Source of the DNA: a virus
IMG/VR virus record: IMGVR_UViG_3300017917_000182
Coordinates: 1-24,224 of that record
Reading direction: 5' to 3' (one strand)
DNA length: 24,224 bases
How positions within the stretch are numbered: position 1 is the first letter of the stretch; every line of letters begins with the position of its first letter. A program made the position numbers and the translations under genes. A model generated the notes under the pieces. The model was given only the letters and a program-made list of their open reading frames with translations, had not been told where the DNA came from and searched no databases. Positions 6,562 through 14,479 of the stretch are shown in pieces.

Positions 6562-7357
6562 ATTTAAGTTTTTTAAAGTATGTTTCAAAGGGTTCTACAG
6601 GGTTAACAAACTTTTCAAAACTCATATCAAAACTGTCATGCTTGATCCAGTATTTTATATTATACGACAATATTTCATTGTTTTCTCTAGACAAATAGCA
6701 ATTTCTTTTGTCAATGTATTTTCTAACACTATCGTCGTTGATGCCGTAATGTGCATTTTCTTTTTGTGTTATTTGTTCTAAGTTTTTTGTTTCTAAAAAC
6801 AGTGTGTCGGGTCTAATTCTTTTGACTTCGTTTATCATTAATTCACGCATGAATGTTTCTTGTTCATTATTGTGAATATACGTAAAATAGTTTTGTGCAG
6901 CTTGTAAAACTCTCATGCCCTTTAATCCAGGATCATAATACCTAGGGGCTTTAATTTCAATGTCAACTGTACTTTGAGACAAGTGCTTGCCATATGTTAT
7001 AGGATATTCTTCTCGGGTAGTTAGTATACTTTCGTTTGGTAAAAATAATACCTTTGCAGACGGAATAATAAAAATAATTTTTTCAAATTTGTGTTGATTT
7101 TTTATAAAATTTTGCACAGCAAAAAATAAATTACTTTCTGGTTCGCAATAATTTATAATACCATATCTGCTTTCTAACAGTTGTACCCATGACGGTGTTG
7201 TGTTATCTTTATGCAAATATTGACCGTAACCGTTGCCAAATATTCCGATTTCTGCTTTTAATATTTTAGGAGACTCTGCCGGCATTGGGGTATCGTTAGA
7301 TATGCGAGTACCGACTACTTGCCTTGAAGATGTTATATTACCTTTAATGTATCGCAT
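6560..7357 (-). CDS. SGNH-hydrolase-like protein, probably catalytically degenerate
   Basis: A 265-aa protein. Residues 35-105 read like the start of an SGNH/GDSL fold: a beta strand into a Gly turn (IGIFGNGYG, 37-45), then W57...LL...G...NY, a Leu-rich helix and a hydrophobic strand (KIIFIIPS, 93-100). Near the C-terminus CYLSRENNEIL (220-230) resembles the 'CHLS.ENH' block that carries the catalytic His in phage SGNH proteins. At the nucleophile position the GDS is replaced by GNG, and the His is Tyr, so the catalytic residues appear lost. It begins 3 nt after the gp16 stop and lies between gp16 and gp17. Family assignment is by pattern only; it could be a structural protein with a similar fold. 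Confidence 0.7.
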   Translation of the reverse strand: MRYIKGNITSSRQVVGTRISNDTPMPAESPKILKAEIGIFGNGYGQYLHKDNTTPSWVQLLESRYGIINYCEPESNLFFAVQNFIKNQHKFEKIIFIIPSAKVLFLPNESILTTREEYPITYGKHLSQSTVDIEIKAPRYYDPGLKGMRVLQAAQNYFTYIHNNEQETFMRELMINEVKRIRPDTLFLETKNLEQITQKENAHYGINDDSVRKYIDKRNCYLSRENNEILSYNIKYWIKHDSFDMSFEKFVNPVEPFETYFKKLK

Positions 7358-7360
7358 AAT

Positions 7361-7843
7361 TTATTTCAGACCCTTTAATCGTTCTATTAAGCTATTGCGA
7401 TCTGTTACAACAAATCCTTCGCCTTGTGTAAATTGATCAGTAGAAGTTTCTTCCTTGTCTAGCTTGTCCTTTTTAAGCTGCAATTCTATCATTTTAAGTT
7501 TTTTATCTAGTTTAGCAACTTTTGCATTAAGTCCTGTTTGCAGCATGGAGTTTGCAACTTCAAACACTCTGCCCGAATATCTTGCTTCAACGTTCATTCC
7601 TAAAGTCATTAAATCATCATATGCAGTTAATGCTTTGTTTGCAATATCATTTAATTCGTCATCGGCCATTTGTCCTAGTCCACTTACAGCAGGCAGTGCC
7701 GCTGCAATTTTATCGTACTCTGCTAGTTCCTTAAATGATTTTTCAGATTCGACTATTGTATTACTTTTTTCTTTTTTATTTTCTTTTTTGTGCAATTCTT
7801 TCGAATCTGGCAAATTTAACAAATCTTCTAATTTTTTAGTCAT
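7361..7843 (-). CDS. 16: gp16 terminase small subunit
   Basis: A 160-aa protein, close to T4 gp16 (164 aa). It has the family architecture: a polar N-terminus beginning with a short hydrophobic peptide (LEDLLNLPD), a central pair of long helices (residues about 75-130, NDIANKALTAYDDLMTLGM and then a long LDKKLKMIELQLKKDK coiled-coil-like stretch), and a C-terminal region ending LIERLKGLK. The small subunit oligomerises, recognises or regulates DNA and stimulates the gp17 ATPase. Support comes from length, helix pattern and position among packaging genes, because gp16 proteins conserve few residues. AGGATA precedes the ATG, and a late motif is further upstream. Confidence 0.75.
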   Translation of the reverse strand: MTKKLEDLLNLPDSKELHKKENKKEKSNTIVESEKSFKELAEYDKIAAALPAVSGLGQMADDELNDIANKALTAYDDLMTLGMNVEARYSGRVFEVANSMLQTGLNAKVAKLDKKLKMIELQLKKDKLDKEETSTDQFTQGEGFVVTDRNSLIERLKGLK

Positions 7844-7869
7844 AATAGTATCCTATAATATGCTACTAT

Positions 7870-7877
7870 TATTTATC
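7870..7877 (-). promoter_or_regulatory. Late promoter motif for gp16
   Basis: GATAAATA on the minus strand, 26 nt before the gp16 ATG, with the TAA stop of gp4 inside the motif. This is the normal-leader class with a Shine-Dalgarno sequence (AGGATA). Confidence 0.65.
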
Positions 7878-8310
7878 TTTTGTTACCTTGGTGAAAGATG
7901 TCTTCTTCACTTACGATTCTAAACACAATGTTTTGTTGTTTGCACCATGCTCTAGCAGCTTCCCACTTGGCTTGATTTAATACATAATGTGCTTGGTTGC
8001 TTTTACTGCGTCCTAGTTTTTCTTTTATAGTATGATTTAGGGGTTTTACTTCGATTACTTCTGCATGTGATTTTCCGTTTGCATCGACATATGAAATAAA
8101 AAAATCAGGAACATAAATTGTATATTTTCCTGTAAATGGGTTTCTATAAGGAATTCTTATTGCTTCACTTGCCCATTTGTTTACACTTGGGTGGTTATCG
8201 CAAAAGCGCATAAATGCAAATTCCCAGCTACTTCTATATGTTGGTGTTCTGTTTCCTACATATTTGTCTGGGTTTTGTAAATTATACTTTCCTTGTACAA
8301 ATTTGGGCAT
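7873..8310 (-). CDS. 4: gp4 head completion protein
   Basis: A 145-aa protein, close to T4 gp4/50 (150 aa), which completes the packaged head before tail joining. It shares the family pattern: YRSSWEFAFMRFCDNHPSVNKWASEAIRIPY (25-55), then VPDFFI (68-72), then AEVIEVKP (83-90). E30, D69 and E87-V-K89 form a PD-(D/E)xK-like arrangement, as in TnsA/Holliday-resolvase-type nucleases, consistent with a nuclease-derived fold. The C-terminal KWEAARAWCKQQNIVFRIVSEEDI matches the T4 end (KWKAAQSLAEKRGIKFRILTED). The ATG overlaps the stop of the 122-aa gene by one base (TAATG), so expression is coupled. Confidence 0.92.
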   Translation of the reverse strand: MPKFVQGKYNLQNPDKYVGNRTPTYRSSWEFAFMRFCDNHPSVNKWASEAIRIPYRNPFTGKYTIYVPDFFISYVDANGKSHAEVIEVKPLNHTIKEKLGRSKSNQAHYVLNQAKWEAARAWCKQQNIVFRIVSEEDIFHQGNKR

Positions 8311-8678
8311 TAGTATAAAATATTTCTTTTCTCAACATAAGCAGTATTATCTTGTTCTTTGTATCCTAGCTTACTCAGTCGAGATCGGTTGGCATTTAAA
8401 ATTGCGGCAACCAATCCGTTTAACTGTAATTTGTTATATTTTTTTAATCCATCTAGTAACTCAAAAACATTTACGTTATCAATCTTAGCCTGTTGTAGTA
8501 GTATAGTCGAAACACTTACCGCTGCCACTTCATCAAACCCTTTGTTTTTAAAAAATCCTATAACAGCATCTACTTGGTTACTAGGATACGATACAGGCTC
8601 ACTAAAATATCTGTTAAAAAATTCTTTAGTACTTGTTGCACTGTCCGAAATTTTATTTAATGTTTGTATACTTGACAT
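8310..8678 (-). CDS. Conserved T4-like marine phage protein, probable virion component
   Basis: A 122-aa, mostly helical protein. The sequence pattern 'SEPVSYPSNQVDAVIGFFKNKGFDEVAAVSVSTILLQQAKIDNVNVFELLDGLKKY...LQLNGLVAAILNANR' resembles a family I recall from cyanophage genomes beside tail and baseplate genes, usually annotated only as structural or hypothetical. AAGGA precedes the ATG at a normal distance, the gene starts 11 nt after the gp54-like stop, and its own stop overlaps the gp4 start. Context points to tail or neck assembly. The sequence shows no catalytic motif. Confidence 0.85.
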   Translation of the reverse strand: MSSIQTLNKISDSATSTKEFFNRYFSEPVSYPSNQVDAVIGFFKNKGFDEVAAVSVSTILLQQAKIDNVNVFELLDGLKKYNKLQLNGLVAAILNANRSRLSKLGYKEQDNTAYVEKRNILY

Positions 8679-8689
8679 ATAAATTCCTT

Positions 8690-9769
8690 TTAAAATGTCT
8701 TAGGTGAAGCTACACTTGCAGGTCCTGGAGTTGTTAATGACGGAAATACAGTATTGTTTAATGATCGACCGGATGTTCCTGAAACAATCGACCCTATTTC
8801 CGATTGTATCTGTGTTGGGGTGATTTGAGATGCATTTTTAATTAAGTTATCAGTTTTAATAATAGACGATAGTATATTTCCATTTTTCCAATCGTTTATT
8901 ATGTTGTTTATCCCAGCAAGGACCCCTTGGCTTCCAAACAGAGTCGTGGCGTTTCTGTTTGATAAAGGACTAGGAATTTTGTCATAATGTGTTTCTGCAA
9001 ATCCAGTTGGCGAACTACCCGGAACAGTGTATCCTCTTGCGTAAGTTACTGCTTCGTATTCAATGGTCATCGAGGTTTCGGTTAATTCTCCTGCACCCTG
9101 GTCTACCCTGTCATGCTGCAATCCAGTTATGTAAGGATTTATTAAAGTAAATGCAGTATAGGAAGATTTTCCGTTTTGCGGAGAAAACTGAAATATTTGT
9201 ATATCTTTAAAAAAGTTTTGTTTTTTACCAAACCTGTCTAACCCGAACTTGTTTGCTACAACTGTTGAGTTGCCATAAGCATTGTTTAGTCCGTCAGGCG
9301 CTTTTGCAAAAGGAGCATGAACTCCTCCTGGATTACCGGCTGCATCTTTTTCAACATAGTTCGGATCAGTGAAGTAATATCTGAAGTAAGTTTCCCAAAA
9401 CAATGTTGTTAATCCGGCGTTGTCGTCGTGAAAAGTAATGTTAATTGGTTGATAATTAACTCTTGTCTGAACAATCTTTTTTCTATTATATTGATTAACT
9501 GTTTGTGTATCTATATTAAACTTTGGTAAGTCTGCACTTTTAGCTAAGATATTGATTTCTTTTTTATCTACTCCACCAAAAAGTGGAGACATTAGTTGTT
9601 GTACTTCTGACTCTATATTAAACACAACATGATAAAGGTGTTTGAATTTAGGTGCAAGTCGCATGTTATTATCAACATATAATCTTGCCGCATGTTGGTA
9701 ATCGCCTAAGTTGCCCTTAGGTCCGCCAAAGTTTATAAAGTTATCAAAGTATCCGTCAAATATTCCCAT
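8690..9769 (-). CDS. gp54-like tail tube initiator/baseplate protein
   Basis: A 359-aa protein when started at MGIFDGYFDN. The open frame extends 23 codons further, but that part overlaps the intergenic terminator and has no start signal. It belongs to the tail-tube superfamily: an N-terminal 'FKHLYHVVFNIE' strand, then '...LAKSADLPKFNIDTQTVNQYNRKKIVQTRVNYQPINITFHDDNAGLTTLFWETYFRYYF', the tube-fold pattern also seen in gp19, followed later by 'YEAVTYARGY'. T4 gp54 (320 aa) is the gp19 paralogue that starts tube polymerisation on the baseplate; length and position just after gp19 fit it. The C-terminal 90 residues are a Ser/Thr/Pro-rich tail. No Shine-Dalgarno sequence; GATAAATA is 5 nt before the ATG. 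gp48 or a lineage-specific tube protein are alternatives. Confidence 0.8.
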   Translation of the reverse strand: MGIFDGYFDNFINFGGPKGNLGDYQHAARLYVDNNMRLAPKFKHLYHVVFNIESEVQQLMSPLFGGVDKKEINILAKSADLPKFNIDTQTVNQYNRKKIVQTRVNYQPINITFHDDNAGLTTLFWETYFRYYFTDPNYVEKDAAGNPGGVHAPFAKAPDGLNNAYGNSTVVANKFGLDRFGKKQNFFKDIQIFQFSPQNGKSSYTAFTLINPYITGLQHDRVDQGAGELTETSMTIEYEAVTYARGYTVPGSSPTGFAETHYDKIPSPLSNRNATTLFGSQGVLAGINNIINDWKNGNILSSIIKTDNLIKNASQITPTQIQSEIGSIVSGTSGRSLNNTVFPSLTTPGPASVASPKTF

Positions 9770-9774
9770 AATAA

Positions 9775-9782
9775 TATTTATC
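9775..9782 (-). promoter_or_regulatory. Late promoter motif, leaderless spacing, gp54-like gene
   Basis: GATAAATA on the minus strand, 5 nt before the ATG of the gp54-like gene and 28 nt after the hairpin at 9811-9830. There is no Shine-Dalgarno sequence between motif and start. Confidence 0.6.
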
Positions 9783-9810
9783 TTACTAATTATATACGTA
9801 TATAAAGATA

Positions 9811-9830
9811 AAGGGGGCCTAAGCCCCCTT
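9811..9830 (-). terminator. G/C-rich hairpin after gp19
   Basis: A perfect 8-bp stem (AAGGGGGC / GCCCCCTT) with a TTAG loop between the gp19 stop and the gp54-like gene. The five consecutive G:C pairs stand out in this AT-rich genome. It is followed by TATCTTTATAT rather than a clean T-run. Likely terminates the abundant gp19 transcript. Confidence 0.8.
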
Positions 9831-9855
9831 AATGGCAATCTAACTAGTTTTATTG

Positions 9856-10479
9856 TTAACCGGCACCGGTTACAAAGGTTCCTAGTGTTCTTCCTACTGA
9901 TGTTCCTACACCTGTTCCGTTTGGTGATTGTACAGCGTTGTCATACTGAATAGTTAATGTAACTGTAACTGGTTCGTTGTTAGCGTATGCTAATGTGTTA
10001 TAGTTTGCTTCGCTAACATAGCAGCCGTATACTTCCCATGTTTCAAGTACATTTGGAGTTAAAGCACCATTGCCGCCATCTAGAATTTCTATTCTTGTTA
10101 AGAATTTGTAATCTTGACCGCTTGCAGCCGCAGCTTGTTCCATAAAGTCAAATTGCTTTTGTAGTTGTTCGCCTACTAGTTTTTGTACGTTGTTGTTTAC
10201 ATCTTCGCGTAGGTTTAGTGTAAGTGGGTTCCATGTGTGTTTGCCAGCTAGATTAACTTTTGAGTTATACACCGGGATTTCGATGTTTTCAAAACTTATC
10301 TGAGGTCTAGTAACATCCACAACTTGTTTTGTAAGTTCAGTAGTTGGAGTTGATACACCAAAATTCTCTAATGATACTCTAAAACGATATTGTAGTTTAG
10401 GCATTAAAAGGCCTTGAGAACTAGCACTATCGTTGGTCGCTAATGGAACCGAAATTTTGCTTAATGATGAGATTGCCAT
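9856..10479 (-). CDS. 19: gp19 major tail tube protein
   Basis: A 207-aa inner tail tube subunit, somewhat longer than T4 gp19 (163 aa). Tube-fold landmarks: LQYRFRVSLENFG (29-41), VTRPQISFENIEIPVYNSKVNLAGKHTWNPLTLNLRED (55-92), a central helix rich in Gln/Ala (KLVGEQLQKQFDFMEQA), then TWEVYGCYVSEANYNTLAYANNEPVTVTLTIQYDNA (147-182). The Gly/Thr-rich C-terminus is probably flexible. Monomers stack as hexamer rings inside the gp18 sheath and form the DNA channel. A strong AAGGAG precedes the ATG, GATAAATA lies 22 nt upstream, and hairpins flank the gene on both sides, so gp19 is likely a mostly monocistronic, highly expressed unit. Confidence 0.93.
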   Translation of the reverse strand: MAISSLSKISVPLATNDSASSQGLLMPKLQYRFRVSLENFGVSTPTTELTKQVVDVTRPQISFENIEIPVYNSKVNLAGKHTWNPLTLNLREDVNNNVQKLVGEQLQKQFDFMEQAAAASGQDYKFLTRIEILDGGNGALTPNVLETWEVYGCYVSEANYNTLAYANNEPVTVTLTIQYDNAVQSPNGTGVGTSVGRTLGTFVTGAG

Positions 10480-10501
10480 ATAATAAACTCCTTATCACAA
10501 G

Positions 10502-10509
10502 TATTTATC
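10502..10509 (-). promoter_or_regulatory. Late promoter motif for gp19
   Basis: GATAAATA on the minus strand, 22 nt before the gp19 ATG, immediately downstream of the gp18 terminator. AAGGAG lies between motif and start. One of the cleanest late promoter candidates in the window. Confidence 0.75.
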
Positions 10510-10512
10510 ATT

Positions 10513-10540
10513 TATAGGGGGAGTTTAGTCTCCCCCTATA
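10513..10540 (-). terminator. Strong hairpin after gp18
   Basis: A perfect 11-bp inverted repeat (TATAGGGGGAG / CTCCCCCTATA) with a 6-nt loop, starting 7 nt beyond the gp18 stop codon. It is followed by AATGATAAATA, which is the gp19 promoter. Separates the gp18 and gp19 transcription units. Confidence 0.85.
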
Positions 10541-10547
10541 AAACGAC

Positions 10548-13500
10548 TTATAAACCTGCGATTTCTCCTGTGTTCTTCAAGCGTAACGGAATGTAAATAA
10601 ATTCAATTGCTTTTACTGGTTCAATTGCAATATCTACATACAATTCGTTTCTATCTATTCTGTTTGGTGTGTTGTTTGATTCGTCACACACTACTAGATA
10701 GTCATAAATTGCTCTTAGTCCGATTAGCTCAACTAGTAAACTTTCAACTTGCTGTTTGATTTCGTCACGTGTGATTTTATCATTCGGTTCGAATATGTAT
10801 GGTTTTGCAAGTGTTTTAAGTTGACTGCGTAAGTAAATTACTAGTCTTGCAACGTTAATTCTGTCAAGCGCACTTGCATTTCTTGCACGAGTCTTTTGAC
10901 CAAATACTACCAATCCTGCTCCATTTAGGAATGTAATTGGGTTTACATTTGATTGATATAGTGTATCTCTTTGGCCTTCATTTAGTGCAATACTTACAAA
11001 TTCGCCTTCTGCATTAATATAACCTGTTGCAGATGCATTGGTTACTCCGCCACGTCTTGTACCAGCAGGTGCAAACCATGGATAAGCAACTTGGTCGTTA
11101 AGTGCTATAGTGCGTAGTACCATGTGCGATGCTGGAACAACAATGTTATTTCCTGCGTTATCTGATGTAAATCCGCTTGGGTAGTATACACCTAGATATT
11201 CGTCACGACTTACAAGACCAATATCGTTATCTTCAACTGCTAAGTTAACGTTGGTTGCCCAGTTGCTGATTGAAGTTGTTGTCGGTTGTAGTCTCATTGG
11301 ACTATCACCTACTACAAATGCTGTTAATCCGCGATCGTAGTTTAGACTAATCATTTCACCAATTAGCTCTGGATATCCTGGTGTTGCAATCAAGTTAAAC
11401 AGTCTTGTTTCGTCATCACGAGCTTCGTCGTTGTTGTTAACTGCTGCTTGTAGTTTTTGTACAACTACTTTACGTTGAGCTATGCGACCAAACGCACCTG
11501 ACCCGTCTTCGTTGTTAGAAGATTCAGTTACCCAACGATGTGGATAGTAACCGGCCATTGACTGGTCGCTGAATCTAGTATTTACAGCGTTGATGTCAAC
11601 ATAGTCACGTTCAAAACGCTTTACGTTGAAGCCGCTTCTACGTAGATTCCACAATAGCATACCTTTTGGATATAATGCAGGATCTGGTGCATCTGGGTCT
11701 AAATAGTTGCTTGTTAGAAGATCGGCAATAGCACCTGCTTCGTCACTGTTGGCGCCTGCTGTATTATAACGAGCATCGGCAAATAGCACACCAGATTCGG
11801 TAGTCTGGTCTGATTTGTCTAATTGTACCCACTTGCTTGTTAACCCATTATAGCGATAGATTCCTGGATAGTTTTCAGTGTCAGCAGTTGATATCCACAA
11901 ATCGCCATCAACTAAACTACTACCATCTGATTGTTCAGTTGGTTGAGTTGCAGCAACTATCGGACCTAGCGGGTCGCAGTCTGCATACGATGCGTTAAAG
12001 TTTTGATATCCGACCCATGTAGTACCGTTGTGAATCATTATATCTACTTCGTCAACTACGCTGCTATACCACAATGCGCCGTCGGCTGGTGTAGTAGTTG
12101 GTTCTGTCTCGCTTGCAGTGTATGTTAATGCTTTCCAAAGAGTAGCAACATAGCTTCCTGCTGTGCCATCTGGAGCATCATAGAAGTTTGTTGTAGTCGA
12201 AGGATCAGTTGCATCATAAACTGCAAATATATTTCCTAGTGGATCGCTTGTTCCGTCTACAAGTCTTATTTCACCACCAGTTGCGTGGCTTATAGTGATT
12301 CTATTCTGCGAATCTACACTTGCAGTTACGTTAGTTAGAGCGGCTGCATTAATTGCGTTTGCAATAAGGTCTGCATCAGATACTGCGCCAGTTGATGTAA
12401 ATGCAATTGTTGATGCACTTGACATAGTTGCCGAATTTACTCTGCTTTCACTTATTGTAAATGTCCATGAACCTGCAGGAAATGTGCTGGCAGTTATTCT
12501 AGAACTTCTAATGCTTGTAGCACCAGATGCGTTTCTTCTAAACAACTTAAATGTTGCTAGTTTAGCACTTGCACTATCTTCTGCTATGTTGCTTTGAATG
12601 TAGATGTCGCCTTCTACTAGATTTGCGCCGCCGCCTGCGTTATCTAAGCTATATATAGCAGCATGGTTTGTGTCATAAATCGGTGCTGGTATAGTGCTCC
12701 AAATTTCAGTGTCGGAACTGTAACGCTTTACACTCCACTTGGCACCAAGATTTGGACTTGTAGTTTTAACCCAAACTGATCCAGATGGGCGTGGTTGTGT
12801 GTCATTTGTTTTGAATTCTGGAACAGAAGTGTGCGGTGCAATATTCAAACGTGGTGAATAATAGTCACGTTGTGTAATACCTAGTAATGTAAAGGTTGCA
12901 TCATCTCCGTAGATAGATAGTAAGTCACTAGTTGAGCCGTTATTGTAAATTACCAATCTGCTGTTTACAACATCTGCTGTTACACCTGTGCCTGTCATTG
13001 CTGTATTGATGTCGGTCTTTAGTGTTGAAAGTGATGTTCCAGTAAGTGTTACTGCTACTACGCCCGAGCTGTCACTTGCTAAGTCAAAGTTTATGGTTCT
13101 ACCAACAACTAGTGTTGGGTTACTGTTTGTACCAGTAACAACTGGCCAGCTTGCTTTCCATGCAGCAGAACCTACTTCAACCCATACTCCGCTTGAGTTT
13201 TTAAACCACATACGATTTACATTTGTAACAGCAACAACAGCGTAATCGCCCACTGCACCTACGCTACCCTTTGGTGTGTAATCTTCACCATCAAAGTCGA
13301 CAACTTTTGTTGTATCAGTGATTACAGTTGGCACTTTATTTGAAAAACTTTGTCCGCCTGTGGTTGTTCCAGCAGCGCCGTTCCATTCAAAAATGCCGTA
13401 GAATGAGTTGTCAATATCAAACCAGTACGATCCGTCAGTTGGATCACCTGCTGTAGCAGTTGCACTTGCAGTAATAGCACCTAAGTCAATGTCAGCTCTT

Positions 13501-13829
13501 ACAATGTATGCTCTGTTTGATACGCCTAAATATGAATAAGCAGCCTGCAAGCCATACTCGTTTTGCTCGCCGCCGTGAATTGGATTGTTGTTTGCATCGG
13601 TATAAAATAGTGGATCGCCAAACGTTTCAGATAATTCTCTTTGTGACGAAACCAAGTATACTTTATTTGCATTTGCTGCTAATGTACCGGGTGCTATGCC
13701 TGTATTACCCGGATTAGCTTTATTTTCTTTTGTAGCTACAAAAATTAAAGGTGTAGTACCTGGTTCAGCAGGAGTATAGAAACTCTCATCAATTACTGAT
13801 ACCTGTACACCCGGTGATACTAATGCCAT
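10548..13829 (-). CDS. 18: gp18 tail sheath protein with very large insertion
   Basis: A 1093-aa contractile sheath subunit; T4 gp18 has 659 residues. The N-terminus (MALVSPGVQVSVIDES) and the C-terminal 250-300 residues match the family: FAPAGTRRGG, LYQSNVNPITFL, GQKTRARNASALDRINVARL, FEPNDKITRDEI and YLVVCDESNNTPNRIDRNELYVDIAIEPVKAIEFIYI. The extra length is between about residues 115 and 690. It holds about six Trp/Tyr-rich elements of the form 'DGxxW...YxxNGxxWV' (near 132-150, 194-218, 349-378, 407-430, 582-607, 640-669). It also holds two related alpha/beta segments (about 245-325 and 455-538) that resemble the flagellin hook IN motif. These would decorate the outside of the sheath. AAGGAG precedes the ATG, with GCTAAATA 36 nt upstream. 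Confidence 0.95.
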   Translation of the reverse strand: MALVSPGVQVSVIDESFYTPAEPGTTPLIFVATKENKANPGNTGIAPGTLAANANKVYLVSSQRELSETFGDPLFYTDANNNPIHGGEQNEYGLQAAYSYLGVSNRAYIVRADIDLGAITASATATAGDPTDGSYWFDIDNSFYGIFEWNGAAGTTTGGQSFSNKVPTVITDTTKVVDFDGEDYTPKGSVGAVGDYAVVAVTNVNRMWFKNSSGVWVEVGSAAWKASWPVVTGTNSNPTLVVGRTINFDLASDSSGVVAVTLTGTSLSTLKTDINTAMTGTGVTADVVNSRLVIYNNGSTSDLLSIYGDDATFTLLGITQRDYYSPRLNIAPHTSVPEFKTNDTQPRPSGSVWVKTTSPNLGAKWSVKRYSSDTEIWSTIPAPIYDTNHAAIYSLDNAGGGANLVEGDIYIQSNIAEDSASAKLATFKLFRRNASGATSIRSSRITASTFPAGSWTFTISESRVNSATMSSASTIAFTSTGAVSDADLIANAINAAALTNVTASVDSQNRITISHATGGEIRLVDGTSDPLGNIFAVYDATDPSTTTNFYDAPDGTAGSYVATLWKALTYTASETEPTTTPADGALWYSSVVDEVDIMIHNGTTWVGYQNFNASYADCDPLGPIVAATQPTEQSDGSSLVDGDLWISTADTENYPGIYRYNGLTSKWVQLDKSDQTTESGVLFADARYNTAGANSDEAGAIADLLTSNYLDPDAPDPALYPKGMLLWNLRRSGFNVKRFERDYVDINAVNTRFSDQSMAGYYPHRWVTESSNNEDGSGAFGRIAQRKVVVQKLQAAVNNNDEARDDETRLFNLIATPGYPELIGEMISLNYDRGLTAFVVGDSPMRLQPTTTSISNWATNVNLAVEDNDIGLVSRDEYLGVYYPSGFTSDNAGNNIVVPASHMVLRTIALNDQVAYPWFAPAGTRRGGVTNASATGYINAEGEFVSIALNEGQRDTLYQSNVNPITFLNGAGLVVFGQKTRARNASALDRINVARLVIYLRSQLKTLAKPYIFEPNDKITRDEIKQQVESLLVELIGLRAIYDYLVVCDESNNTPNRIDRNELYVDIAIEPVKAIEFIYIPLRLKNTGEIAGL

Positions 13830-13865
13830 TGTTTATTTCTCCTTGTGGATAGTTGTTACTAGTAT

Positions 13866-13873
13866 TATTTAGC
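13866..13873 (-). promoter_or_regulatory. Late promoter motif for gp18
   Basis: GCTAAATA on the minus strand, 36 nt before the gp18 ATG, with AAGGAG between. It is the same variant as the plus-strand motif before gp14. Confidence 0.6.
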
Positions 13874-13918
13874 TTATATCCGGAGAATTTTGTGGTTTAC
13901 AAGTAGAAAAGTACGTAG

Positions 13919-14419
13919 TTAAAGAATAAAAGACAACAGTTGCGTTGTATTAAATTCTAGATCTTGTAGTGTTCCGTTATTGTCGATAGTAAAGTCTGCC
14001 ATCCATTGTTCTAAGCTCATGCTATCGGCTGATTCTAAAGGAAGATGCATACTTCTGTCAACCCAAATTGCATAATCAAACACACCTGTATTCTTCATAG
14101 CAAAAAATTCACGTTTATTACGTAGACCGCAATAAATGTCGTGAGCTTTAAAAATTTCTCGACCTAACTTAGCTGCATCAGGAACATTATAATCGCAGAT
14201 AGCATCATACCATTCTGCTCTGTGATTGTGCCTGTCAGCATAACACTCTTCTTCATTATAATATCCATACTTGTCCTTTAACATATCAAATATAAAAAGT
14301 TTACTGCAAAACTGACTACTACTTTCAAAGCTAAACCCGTATTTGTCTCGAAGTATTTCGCAGACAGTGTCTTTGCCATGTCGACCGTGACCAATTACAA
14401 GTAACTTTGGTAAACTCAT
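13919..14419 (-). CDS. P-loop nucleotide kinase, probably dNMP kinase
   Basis: A 166-aa protein with a P-loop GHGRHGKDT (10-18), the GxxxxGKDT form found in deoxynucleoside monophosphate kinases such as T4 gp1. It continues with an adenylate-kinase-like layout: a KYGFSFESSSQFCSKLFIFDML segment (about 26-47) where the NMP-binding region should be, a Lys/Arg-rich R...R region (KLGREIFKAHD, LRNKREF) and a strand (YAIWVDRS, 116-123). It would phosphorylate dNMPs to dNDPs for phage DNA synthesis. At 166 aa it is shorter than T4 gp1 (241 aa), so the lid is reduced. CGAGGAATAA precedes the start, and a near-consensus sigma70 promoter lies upstream, so it is probably expressed early although it sits among late structural genes. 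Confidence 0.8.
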   Translation of the reverse strand: MSLPKLLVIGHGRHGKDTVCEILRDKYGFSFESSSQFCSKLFIFDMLKDKYGYYNEEECYADRHNHRAEWYDAICDYNVPDAAKLGREIFKAHDIYCGLRNKREFFAMKNTGVFDYAIWVDRSMHLPLESADSMSLEQWMADFTIDNNGTLQDLEFNTTQLLSFIL

Positions 14420-14447
14420 TTATTCCTCGTGTTATATTAATTTTTTT

Positions 14448-14476
14448 ATAATAACAAAATATAAGACTTTTGTCAA
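14448..14476 (-). promoter_or_regulatory. Sigma70-type early promoter for the nucleotide kinase
   Basis: On the minus strand TTGACA (14471-14476), a 17-nt spacer, then TATTAT (14448-14453): a perfect -35, optimal spacing and a 5/6 match to the -10. It lies 28 nt before the kinase ATG, in the gap behind the 134-aa gene. It gives host-polymerase expression of a metabolic gene embedded in the late block. Confidence 0.8.
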
Positions 14477-14479
14477 GCG

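Noticed and set aside
7455-7922. 155-aa plus-strand frame
   Set aside because: Shadow of gp16; hydrophobic Ser/Leu/Phe-rich sequence typical of the reverse of Lys/Glu/Asp codons, with no start signal.
9770-9838. N-terminal extension of the gp54-like gene to 9838
   Set aside because: It would be encoded by the gp19 terminator and the late promoter, and the added residues (MPLRGLRPPLSLYTYII) come from the hairpin itself.
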